The position numbers and the translations under genes are program-made. This document shows, in pieces, positions 1-9,739 of a DNA stretch of 64,000 nt. The notes under the pieces are model-generated. The model saw only the letters and a list, made by a program, of their open reading frames with translations, was not told the origin of the DNA and ran no database searches. Within the stretch, counting starts at the first letter, position 1, and each line of letters begins with the position of its first letter. The stretch lies in assembly GCA_020744225.1 (NCBI GenBank), contig JAGMWG010000002.1, forward strand, positions 1,178,001-1,242,000. Reading direction: 5' to 3'. This DNA is from Paraphoma chrysanthemicola. Taxonomy: Eukaryota > Ascomycota > Dothideomycetes > Pleosporales > Phaeosphaeriaceae.

Positions 1-1
1 T

Positions 2-2546
2 GCTACCAAGCGCAGATCTTTCATGGCAATAGAGGAGCAGCCATCGTTGCCTAGCAAAGAACAGGAAGCACCGGAAGAGCATGAATCCAGCGAATCGCCC
101 CAGGAGGCGGACGCAGACATGATGGCTTTCGCTGCATCCACAGGCATGGGCTTCCGCATGAGCACAGTCGACCCCATCACAACGGAGGTGCCGGAGAAGG
201 AGGAGGAAGAGGCGGATATACCCAGTGCCGGTGGCTACGAAAGCGAGCCCAAGATCATGAAGTCTAAGCGAATGTCAGTAGAGAAGACAGGGCCTCCAGG
301 CATCGTGCGCACATTCTCCACACGAAGCTCCAGCTTGCGATCAGCAACCACACCTGTGCCCACTCCAAAAGCATCGCAGCAGCCCGAGGCCCGCTCTTAC
401 CTCGACGACTCACACTCGACAGACGATGAGGCTGAACCACATGCAATTGGCGTAGCCAGGACATCCGACATTCCTATTCGATCCACACCTACGCCTCCCA
501 TAGACGCCTTTACTGATCGTGGGAAGCATGCGGCACATGGAGGGTATGTCGAAGTGCAGCCGCGACAGGCTGCCCCTACATCAATCTCAGTCCGCAATAC
601 TCCTTCGCCTGATGCACGACCGGTGGTCCCAGAGCGCTCTGTTGCACGGAAAGACCTTCACAAGCGAGACCTTTCCGGTGAAGACTATGCGACTGCAAAT
701 CAGTATCCCAATGTGACCAGCGCGCCGCGAAGACCAGATGGCCCGCCAAAGTCGCGCGGCGCGTCGTTGCCGTCTTTGAAGGAGGTGGACTCGAATACAA
801 GCAGACAAAGAACACCTCCAGAGACCGCACCCACACCTACCACTCCTCAACGCAGCCCCAATCGTGATGTTCCAATTATCGGCGCCGACCGTCAAGTACA
901 GCGAAAGTCGACGGACGATTCGAAGCGCTCGGGTCGCGGCGCTCCAGGTGGCTCGCCTGGGTCGGAAAAGTCGGGTGTGCAGCGCGTTGCGTCCTCATCT
1001 TCACGTAAAAAGTCTGGCAGTTTCACCGCCAAGCACAGTGGTCGAGACTCGGAGGCGAGTCAGCGCTCGCAGGTGCTGCGCGGACGCATGTCGGAAGAGG
1101 ACCGCGAGCGAGAGTTTGATTCGTTAGTGAAGGGTGAAGAGACGGTAAAGTTCACACTAACACCACAAACCGTGCGCGACATCGACGTGAGTTTCACTTT
1201 AACTGCTGCAGATGTAAGGGGACTAACTCTGACAGGAGGAACTTCCTGTTCAACGGAAAGTTGAGCCTAGTCGACCTTCTACATCTAACGTCACTGTCCA
1301 TCCTCGTGTCAGCGCGGATAGGGACAATTCCTTTGGCACTGCCAACCTTCCCAATCGATCAACATCGAGAAGCAAGGGTCCTGTCGCTGCTCCGCCAAAG
1401 TCCTCGCCGAGCAGGAAGGTCGTCACTCGACCATTGGCTAGGGAACCTCGCATCGACAACGAGTCTATGCGCGACTTTGCTGACTTCATCCGATCAACTG
1501 GTCCTACGCCTGGACAAGAGAAGCCCGTGCAGCCCTTTGTCAACATCAGTGGGAACGGTTCAAAGTCTGCCAACAACTCCACGTCCTCCCTTGGACGCAA
1601 GTTGTCGACCAAGCAGAACGGCAGTCACATGGATGGCCCATCCGCGAAGCCGCGGATCAACATGGAGCCTCGCAGCCCCGCGGGACTCAGCAGCGGCAAT
1701 GACGACTTAATAGACTTTATTCGTCAAGGACCACCCAACTCGAGCACCGGCCAACCTCGGATCCCGCGATCTGTCGCACCTTTCCGGACGACCGTGGACT
1801 CTGATCAGTTCGATACTATGCTGGGTGGCAACAACGTTGAGTCTGCATATGGCTCTACAGCTTCAACACTCGACTCGAAACACTCTGCACAGACAATCAA
1901 TTCACGGACTGGTCTCATCCCTGAGCCCAAGGTTGTTCAGCCAGCCTACTCGAACACACCGCAGAAGTTGAGTGGTAACATGGCTTCGAATGCGGAACCT
2001 CACATCACAAAAACAAGGCGACGCGTTAAGGACCCGTATGCCATTGACATGTCAGACGACGAGGATGAAGATCAATTGACCGCCCTGCCTCCCTCAAGCC
2101 AGCCACAACCACAGGCCCAAGCCCCGCGACAAGAAAGCCTAATGGACTTCCTTAACGGCATGGATCCCCCATCCAACAACAAACCCCAACCATTCATGCT
2201 CAGCCCTGAAACCATCGCGGCAGCTAAGGCCCGTGCAAATGCATCCAACTCCACCCTCTCGTCAACGCACACCGCGACGCGCAACGGACCAGGCCAATTC
2301 GGCGCAATCTCATCAACGTCAGTAGCATCCGATGCGCCGCGCGCATATAAGCCGAGACTGCAGGCTAGGGCGCCAGCCGTGGGCGATGTACGTGCCGGAA
2401 AAACGTCGACGAGCGATCTTGCGGACTTTTTGCGCAATTCGGGACCGCCGGAGCCGGTGGCGCCAGTTGTGCAGGCGAATGGGAAGGAGGAGAAGAAGAG
2501 CCGCAAGTTCTGGAGGTCGAGGAAGACGTATGGCGATTTGCCGTAG
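2..2546 (+). CDS. Low-complexity protein with repeated DFI(R)xGPP motifs, 5' partial
   Basis: The reading frame is open from the first bases of the window, so the true start probably lies upstream; the first ATG in frame is at 23. Model: join(<2..1186, 1236..2546). The 49-nt intron has GTGAGT, a GACTAAC branch site and ACAG, and splicing it joins two frames that are otherwise separate. The protein (over 820 residues) is almost entirely Ser/Pro/Thr/Arg-rich and probably disordered, with no enzymatic domain that I recognise. Four short segments stand out: RDFADFIRSTGP, DDLIDFIRQGPP, SLMDFLNGMDPP and SDLADFLRNSGPP, the last near the C-terminus. They look like repeated short linear binding motifs or amphipathic helices. 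The very C-terminus is basic (KKSRKFWRSRKTYG). The role is unknown; a scaffold or signalling adaptor is a guess. The coding assignment is strong because of the clean intron and sustained frame. Confidence 0.8.
1187..1235 (+). other. Intron of the 5'-partial gene
   Basis: This 49-nt intron starts GTGAGT, has a GACTAAC branch site at about 1221-1227 and ends ACAG. Removing it joins codon 388 (counting from the ATG at 23) to GAGGAACTTCCT in phase 0, bypassing the TGA at about 1262. Confidence 0.85.
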
Positions 2547-3162
2547 ATGCAGTGTGATGTTTGATGTTGCTGTTATTTCTTGGTGCGGCGATTGAGTAGA
2601 GTGTAAATCAGGAGAAGAGTAAGACAGGGAGGGAAGAAGGGAAGAATGGCTTATTGTTAAGAGAGGTTTTGGATAAAGAGGGCTCGTGGAAGATTGTTGA
2701 TAAGGATTGGTTGTGGATTTGGATGACCTTCTCAATACCCCGTTTGAATGCTTTGCATTCGTGTTGACAAGACGCACTTTTATTCTTATGTATCAATTCA
2801 TGGTTCATGATGCTCTGTGGTTGTTTGTGTATATATTGTGCGAGATTTTGTGAGCGAACTAGTAATTAGCTTTTGGCATGCTGAGGTGAGATGCAGAACA
2901 CCTCGACATGAGCACGTCATCGCATCATTCAATCCATCCCGCTTCTTTCCATCAATTGATTCCATATCCGTGCCTCATACATCCTCTCCCGGTTCGAACA
3001 GGACTTGGGCGGCTGTCAAAGGTAGACTAGACGCGGATCATTCCGCTCGCTGGGACGTAGCCGCGCCTCGGTACACATCTACCCCAGCTTCGCGAACTAC
3101 ACTCAATCTCACCACCAACCCAGCACACTCTTTCAGAAGCAGCGTTCAGAAAAGAATGCACC
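2547..3162. other. Intergenic, upstream of the D-lactate dehydrogenase gene
   Basis: This 616-bp gap holds the 3' flank of the first gene and the promoter of the flavoprotein gene. Small ORFs cross it, but none has protein-like composition or recognisable similarity. I see no repeat or RNA gene. Confidence 0.6.
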
Positions 3163-4629
3163 ATGCCATCCCGCTATACTTATAACCACTCTTCCCAATC
3201 CCTCTCAGACCTCACATCCTTCCTCGCAAGTCACAACATCGAATTCTCAACGGACAATGAAATCCGAGATAAGAAAGCAAACCTCCCCCAATCCCCTGCC
3301 CTGCCAGATCAAACACCCAAGTTCGTCGTCTTCCCCAAATCAACACAAGAAACATCCCTCATCCTGTCCGCATGTCATGCACGCCGGATTGCCGTAACGT
3401 CCTTTGGCGCGGGAACATCCTTTGGCGGCGCACTATCATCCATCCACAGCGGAATTTGCATATCCTTCGAACGCATGACCTCCATCATCGCACTGCACGA
3501 AGACGACATGGACATCACCGTCCAGCCTGGTCTAGGCTGGGTCGCCCTGAACGAGCAAATCGCACACACGGGTTTATTTCTCCCCGTCGATCCCGCTCCT
3601 GGCGCGAGTATCGGCGGCATGATTGCAATGAGCTGTTCCGGGACCAACGCGTATCGATACGGAACGATGAAGGAATGGGTCATTTCTCTAACGGTTGTGT
3701 TTGCAGACGGTAAAATTGTAAAGACGCATCATCGACCACGGAAATCTGCTGCGGGATATGACATCACGCACTTGATCATCGGATCAGAAGGCACGTTGGG
3801 CTTGGTTACTGAAGCAACTTTGCGCTTAGCAGCCCTGCCGCGGAATCTACACGTCGGCGTCGCGACATTCGACACCTTCGAAGCGGGCGTTGGGTTGGTT
3901 GTAAGGTTGCAAAAACAAGGCGAGAAACTAGAAGCCCTGGAACTCGCTGACGGCGCACAAATGTATTGTCTCAACCACTCCAAACTCTCGACGCAGCACT
4001 TCGACGAGGTGCCCACGCTGTTCTTCAAGGCCGCGGGCTCGAGCCAGGACATTGTGAGCGCGCAAATCGACCTTGTGGAACGGCTTGCGCGGGATTTGTC
4101 GGCGCGGAGTTTTGAAGTTAGCAGCAATGCGGAACGGATTAGTGTTCTTTGGGGCGCGAGGAAAGCGATGGGGACGTCGCTTGTTATGATGAAAAGGAAT
4201 CCTACGGATGTATTCATACACTCGGATTGTGCGGTGCCGATATCAAACCTCGCCGCGCTTGTGGCTGGCACACATGCACTTATCCAAAAAGCGAACATCG
4301 ACGGTGGTCACGATTGGTTCTGCGCTAATGTCGGGCACATCGGCGACGGGAATGTGCATAGCTCAATCATTTGCCCGGCGGAAGATAAAGATGAGGGGGA
4401 AGCGGTGTTGAAGGATGTTGCGCGGCTGGCGTTGAGATTGGAGGGCACGGTGACGGGGGAACATGGTGTTGGGTTGGAGTTGAGGGGGGTGTTAGAGGAA
4501 GAGGTTGGGAGTGCGGGAGTGGAGGTGATGAGAGCGGTTAAGAGGAGTGTGGATGAGAGGGGGATATTGAATCCGGATAAGGTTTTTGAATTGGAGGGGA
4601 GGGGTGGGGATGATGGGGCGAAGTTGTAG
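3163..4629 (+). CDS. D-lactate dehydrogenase (cytochrome)-type FAD-linked oxidase
   Basis: This single-exon gene encodes 488 aa of the FAD-binding oxidoreductase/transferase type 4 family (DLD, LDHD, GlcD). These enzymes oxidise D-2-hydroxyacids such as D-lactate and pass electrons to cytochrome c or another acceptor. The N-terminal PCMH-type FAD domain shows FVVFPKSTQE, GAGTSFGG, PGASIGGMIAMSCSGTNAYRYG and IGSEGTLGLVTEATLRL. The C-terminal FAD-oxidase domain shows HIGDGNVHSS, a metal/substrate site, and TGEHGVGLELR. The start is the ATG in a CACCATG context; it begins MPSRYTYNHSSQ. Canonical fungal DLD proteins carry an arginine-rich mitochondrial presequence and often a membrane anchor. Neither is visible here, so this may be a cytosolic paralogue or have an unseen upstream exon. 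The exact substrate cannot be told from sequence. Confidence 0.9.
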   Translation: MPSRYTYNHSSQSLSDLTSFLASHNIEFSTDNEIRDKKANLPQSPALPDQTPKFVVFPKSTQETSLILSACHARRIAVTSFGAGTSFGGALSSIHSGICISFERMTSIIALHEDDMDITVQPGLGWVALNEQIAHTGLFLPVDPAPGASIGGMIAMSCSGTNAYRYGTMKEWVISLTVVFADGKIVKTHHRPRKSAAGYDITHLIIGSEGTLGLVTEATLRLAALPRNLHVGVATFDTFEAGVGLVVRLQKQGEKLEALELADGAQMYCLNHSKLSTQHFDEVPTLFFKAAGSSQDIVSAQIDLVERLARDLSARSFEVSSNAERISVLWGARKAMGTSLVMMKRNPTDVFIHSDCAVPISNLAALVAGTHALIQKANIDGGHDWFCANVGHIGDGNVHSSIICPAEDKDEGEAVLKDVARLALRLEGTVTGEHGVGLELRGVLEEEVGSAGVEVMRAVKRSVDERGILNPDKVFELEGRGGDDGAKL

Positions 4630-7074
4630 ATGGGGTGGCATCATGGGGAAGAGGAGTTGGGAGATGGTGAGAGGTCATGATGTGATGAGTACCGAGAAGG
4701 GAGACGAGAGATGGGTATGAATACTCCTTCTCTTCGCTACTAGACTTCTCTCCTGCAGAATTCAGAAACGTATTGTGGTTTCCCCAAAGTCTGATCCCGC
4801 ACGACGCATGTGTTTTGTGTGCTTCCGGTCCAAAACAAAGTTGCAGAGTCGAATATCCTCTGTGTCTTCAAAAACCGCTATTCAGACATGAAGTTGTTCC
4901 ATACGATCATAAATACTCGCATTGTTGCCAATTGAGAGACATGCACATGTCTTCCTGTCCTCAGGCGCTGGGCAGGTAATACGAGTATAAAATATTCGCG
5001 CGCTGCGCCGAGAGTAATTTCTTCATCCCCAAGAAATTCTGACACACTTCTAAAGCAATCCTTCGCAGTCTCATGTCCTTTCCTCAGCTTTTTTGGTCTC
5101 AGAAAAGTACAACTAGGAACAATCCATGACCTTTCCGGCTTTGCGGGAAAGAAACGATAAGTACCAATGCTGTGTTCCTTCGCCATTTTCCTATTGCCTT
5201 CATGCATTACATGTTGTCTTATTTAGTAGTTTCGCGTACTCGATTACATGGTATTGAGTATATAACGTTTCTTCCAGCGCGTCTAAGGTCCTGTTTTATC
5301 ATCATCCACAGAACATTCCAAAAACTATCGTCGCAGATGTAATGTGCTTTACATTCCTTTGCTATAAATACTTGGAAAGCTTTATTCGTTACCTCTGCTT
5401 CTTGTAGAGAACAAAACGACGCTGGTTGATGTGGTACTTTTGCTACTTTGGTCGCCGTGTATACCTTCAGGATACCGTCTACCAGTATAGCACGTTGCTA
5501 GTCGTCAGATAGGTTGTTTCGTGAGTGTCCTCGTATTCTAAGAGCACGAAATATACCGAGCCATGAGATTCTCGTGTTGTAGAATTCAAAAGGCATCTTT
5601 TGATAGATCATATTCAATACGGTAGTGAGTATCCATACATGTTGCGCTGGCATACTTTTCTCGTTTGCAACATGTGTAACCAGAATTTGCTCGGATACTT
5701 TCTCTCTGAGCCGGATATATAGTTCTCACTATCCATTGCTTCACTCTTTCCCTTCTTCACCACATCTGTATCAAATTTTATTCCCAAAGCAGTGCGAAGG
5801 ATGTCGCATGTGTGTTTCTGGCACTGCGCATATACTCCGAATGAACGATTAGTCAATATGTGTCATCTGTGTGCTTGAAATAAAGATGGTCATGAACACG
5901 GAAGAGCCTCTACTCAGACATCCAGAGAAAATTGAAAAGTATCTACGCCGAACTTGATAATTTATGCCCCGCTAAACAGGAGTCCCACTACTTCCTGAAC
6001 ACTCTTGGCCTTGTACTTCTTTCTGCAATCAGTTCCATAGAACATAATAGCCCCACGTATGTTTAATGCTATGGAAGAGTCTCTGCAATGACTAGAAAAG
6101 GACGAACATGGTTTCTCTTCCCAGCCGCATTCATCATAGGATACGACTGCTGGATCAAAACATTAACACATCGAGCAGATGTAACATCGCAAACCTTAAA
6201 GGGGTTGGAAAACCCCTTCCGAGGAATTCAAAATGATTCAATGAAGTCTATCAGGTGAGCATGAACAATTCTGTTGGCCTCGTGGACTTTACCACGCACT
6301 GAGTGTCCCACAGTATTGTTAGTTTGACCATCGCCCAAGTCATAAGATCTGTCATCACTTGGTTTGCTATCATATTTGTCTCGGATTGGCATTACACTGG
6401 GGAAATCTTGGAAATATACGAATCATACGGCTGATCTGGATTTCAAAAGGCGGTCTTGGATGTAGTCATGAGTGTTTCGGGTCGCTGGGAGGAACAGCAA
6501 TATGTCTTACATGTAAGTGGCACTGGCAAGACAACATAATCCTATCTCATGGTGCTACCAGACTAAGAAGCAGGATATAAGTATACAAATGCTATCTTCT
6601 GCAATACTATTCTGGCATTACATCATATTCCTACATCGTCCGTATTCAGAAGGACGATGTTCCAGCTCCATGTGCGCTGGTCTTGCCTTTCTCGGAAGTA
6701 AAAAAATCAAGAGTAATGGCTCCACGACGGAGTCGGCCGACCAAACGTGAGAATGAGGTTGTGACTGAATCCATGTTCTTCTCAAACTGGTCCACCACAC
6801 GAGCTCCCTAAGGTCACTGCAGATAGAATAAATGCTGTGACTTGGACATTTATGATGTTATGAGATTGGACAGCGTTTTCTGGAATGTACTTCAAAAGTC
6901 CCACAAATACTTCGACAGCAGTCAAAGGGAGCAATTTTAACAATGTCAGACGCCAACTAACCATCCGAGAAACTCGCTAAATCGCTAATATTTCAACAAA
7001 ACACGTAAAGCACTCCATCAACTCGGCATAACTTCCTCTCTCTCCCCATTTAACCGTCCCTTTTCCGTTCTTCC
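4630..7074. other. Long gene-free stretch between convergent genes
   Basis: These 2.4 kb lie between the 3' ends of two convergent genes. Six-frame reading gives only short ORFs, none longer than about 110 codons, with no protein-like composition or known motif. The base composition looks more AT-rich than the flanking genes. I see no inverted terminal repeats, tandem arrays or transposase relic. It could hold a non-coding RNA or a decayed element, but nothing shows it directly. Confidence 0.5.
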
Positions 7075-8988
7075 TCAATGCTTCTGACTCACCCACCTCA
7101 CAAGCTCATCTACATCCTCCTCGGCCATACTGCCAATACTCCCTCGCTCACTCCTGTTCCTGCTCGCCAACTCTCCACTTTTCGCCCCAATATTCTCACC
7201 TCGCATTTCTTGTAGATGCTCCTTCGCACCATCAGTCGTTTCTGGCGCCGATCGAAAATTACGCAAGTCGCCACTCTCTGCTTCGCCCGGTCTGGTCGCG
7301 TCGTCAGGGTTGCTATCGTTTGCAGCGAGGCTCGTTGTGCGCACGTGTTCGATGAGATCTTTGACGTCACTGTGTGAAAGACTTCCTTCGTCGACGGACA
7401 TGCCTATTTGCTGTTTCTTTTTTTCTTCGACTTGTGCAATCCTCGCCGTTTCCGGGTCCTGGTCTATTGATTTCGAGCGCACATGCTCAATGAGTTCCTT
7501 GACGTCGCTGTGTGACAGACTACCTTCATCGACCGTCATGCCGAGTTGTTGCTTCTTCTTCTCTTCCTGGTGCTGTAATTGTTGCAAGTCCTGGTCAGGT
7601 TTCGGTGAGGTAGATTGCTTTGAATCCTTGCGCGATACCCAGCGTACAAGTTCATCGACGTCGTCGTGGGTCAAGTGGCTCTTCGGCTGCTGCCGCGATG
7701 GGCCATCCCGGCTTCGCGGTCGTCCTCGCTCGGGCTCTTCGAGCAGATCGTGTGCAGGCGTCGTAGCTCCGGATTCGCCACTCGTGCCATCGTGGCGCTT
7801 GATCCATCGTCCAAGCTCTGGGACATCTGAATCATAGCTAAGGTGGCTTTCGGCCTTGGTACTGTCCGCATCCTGCGGTTTTTGGCGAACAGGGCCGGCG
7901 GTTGGTCCGTCACGATGCGAGATCCAGCGAACAAGATCGTCTGCATTTTCCTCTTCTGAAGAATCGTGCTCCTTCAACATCTCCGAATCTGATTCAGTCG
8001 AGGCGTCGCTGTAACCAGTGTGGTGGTCTTGCCTGGTATCAGGACCGGCAGACCTCCGGCTAACAAATCGAACCAAGTCGTCCACATCGGAATGCCCAAG
8101 GCTCTCGTGATCGCTATCATCGAGAGGTTCAGATACCTCCGGCACGTTCCTTCTAGCCTCGCCATCGCTCGGTGGATCTCGTCTACTGACCCACCGCACC
8201 AGCTCTTCAACATCTGAGTGGTCTATACTTGATTCGTCCGCGTCACGAGGCCTCCATCTATATTCTTCCACCTCATTGTCTGAGCTTGCGGTTGACCCGT
8301 GATCACTAAAGTCATGCGCAGCCCCATCCTCCTTCAACGTCTCCATGGTCGGCACTTCTTTGCTTGTAATTCGCCGTATCTTCGTCTTGATCCTCGAGCC
8401 CAAACCGTCCTTCCCTTGGACGTCCTTCTCAGGCGTCTTCGGCCTCGCATGCATTTGTCTTTCACTATGCTGCTCTTTCCATTTGTTCGCTGCCGCCTCT
8501 TCCTTTTCACAGTCTTCTTGGCTCATCGTTTTCATCTTGTCTTCGATGGTGGAGGAAAACAGCATACTTCTCAGAGAATGGAACCGGGCCATGTGAGGCT
8601 GTTTAGGCTTTGCAGAACCTCCTCCGGGGCGCGCCGGCGACAGCCGAACGTGGGCTGACTTCTTTTGTGGGGATCGGTCGCCCTTGCTGGGCGATAGTGA
8701 GCTTTTCGCTGGTTTTCGGTCCTTTGGTAAAGTGTTCTGGCCTTGTTTGGCAGGGCCGGCTTTCTTGGTAAGCTCGGCTATGTGCTTAGTATCGTCGGGT
8801 TCTGATAGACTTCCTTCTTCTTCGTCGTCACTGTCGGATGGCTCTTTTTCCAAGTCGTCGAGTAATTGTGTGACCGCCGGCGACAACAGGCTCATCTTAC
8901 CAAGCTGCTTCCGTTCATTCTCTGGCACGGCATCTATATTCGCAGCGCCGGACTGCTGTTGGGGCGGAAGGTCAAAGTATGACGACAT
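7075..8988 (-). CDS. Disordered protein with eight DVxELVRWVSR motifs
   Basis: This single-exon gene encodes 637 aa; the ATG is at 8988-8986 and the longer frame begins at a TTG. The protein is highly charged (D/E/S/K/R) and probably disordered. A motif of type D-V-x-[DE]-L-[VI]-x-[WFH]-[VI] recurs at about residues 257, 299, 348, 388, 443, 495, 541 and 624. Examples are SDVEELVRWVSRRDPP, SDVDDLVRFVSRRSAGP and ADDLVRWISHRDGP; the last copy forms the C-terminus (DVDELVRWVSQKH). Two copies sit in a nearly identical tandem unit of about 45 residues that begins EEKKKQQ and contains GSLSHSDVK. The segment HMARFHSLRSMLFSSTIEDK in the first third looks like a conserved block. I do not recognise a family. 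The repeats resemble those of the gene at 2-2546. A multivalent adaptor is an inference. Confidence 0.8.
   Translation of the reverse strand: MSSYFDLPPQQQSGAANIDAVPENERKQLGKMSLLSPAVTQLLDDLEKEPSDSDDEEEGSLSEPDDTKHIAELTKKAGPAKQGQNTLPKDRKPAKSSLSPSKGDRSPQKKSAHVRLSPARPGGGSAKPKQPHMARFHSLRSMLFSSTIEDKMKTMSQEDCEKEEAAANKWKEQHSERQMHARPKTPEKDVQGKDGLGSRIKTKIRRITSKEVPTMETLKEDGAAHDFSDHGSTASSDNEVEEYRWRPRDADESSIDHSDVEELVRWVSRRDPPSDGEARRNVPEVSEPLDDSDHESLGHSDVDDLVRFVSRRSAGPDTRQDHHTGYSDASTESDSEMLKEHDSSEEENADDLVRWISHRDGPTAGPVRQKPQDADSTKAESHLSYDSDVPELGRWIKRHDGTSGESGATTPAHDLLEEPERGRPRSRDGPSRQQPKSHLTHDDVDELVRWVSRKDSKQSTSPKPDQDLQQLQHQEEKKKQQLGMTVDEGSLSHSDVKELIEHVRSKSIDQDPETARIAQVEEKKKQQIGMSVDEGSLSHSDVKDLIEHVRTTSLAANDSNPDDATRPGEAESGDLRNFRSAPETTDGAKEHLQEMRGENIGAKSGELASRNRSERGSIGSMAEEDVDELVRWVSQKH
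7346..7569 (-). repeat. Tandem duplication inside the motif-repeat gene
   Basis: Two diverged units of about 80 bp, roughly 7346-7426 and 7489-7569, encode EEKKKQQIGMSVDEGSLSHS and EEKKKQQLGMTVDEGSLSHS, each followed by DVK[DE]LIEHVR. The protein is more conserved than the DNA, whose differences are mostly synonymous. Confidence 0.75.
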
Positions 8989-9739
8989 GATTGCCAAAGC
9001 GTGTGCCGTGACGCCTGAGATCGAGCTTCGGTAGTGTAGACCCTGCCAATGGAGAATATATGTAGGGGTAAGATAAAGAAATGTCGAGGCAGTGCAATTC
9101 TCTTGGACTCTTGGGTTTTCCAGAGCAGAGCGTCCAGCTCGGTTAGCGTGGCGGGAGCGGGGTCAAGAACCTTGCGAGTTGCATGACGCGCACTCGATGA
9201 TTGGCTGAGGAGGCTGATTAAGCGAGTGCCAGCTGCTTAGTGAAGCCTGATCTGCAGGAGATGCTTGGTCGACATCAGCGCTCTTCACGTTGCGATCGTG
9301 AGCTAGCAACGACGCGGCAATCGAAGCTCGACCGCTGGGGAAATACATGCGCCGTTGGGGCAAAGCTGGGAGTAAGGCAAGTGAGACGGCCCGGATGTCA
9401 GAATGTAAGATTGCCCCTGGCACGCGATCAACCTCACGAGGTCGAATCATCAGGCATCTCGATGGACGCTATCGGTCCAATGATAACAATGATTACTTAC
9501 CATAGGTAAGACCATAGCCTCGGAGGCCGCGTAATGGTTACTATCCTCTATGGGACTGCATGAATGTTTCGCGCATGGTTAGGCATGGTCACCAAATCCG
9601 ATCTCTACTTTTCAATATTTCTAGCAAGCGGGTACTTATAATCTATCCGCCGCAAGGTATGAATCGACTTTGGTGTATTACTAATCCTGCGACAAACGCT
9701 CTTCAGCGTACTCGACCGCTCCAGAATTAAACTTGCGAT
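8989..9739. other. Intergenic, promoter of the motif-repeat gene
   Basis: This 751-bp gap holds the upstream region of the gene that ends at 7075 and the 3' flank of the transporter gene. I see no other feature. Confidence 0.55.

Noticed and set aside
2990..3010. GGTTCGAACAGG resembling a tRNA T-loop
   Set aside because: No matching acceptor, D-arm or anticodon stem can be built around it.
7310..7837. 175-codon plus-strand ORF antisense to the motif-repeat gene
   Set aside because: Its Ser/Cys-rich repeats mirror the acidic repeats of the real gene on the opposite strand.
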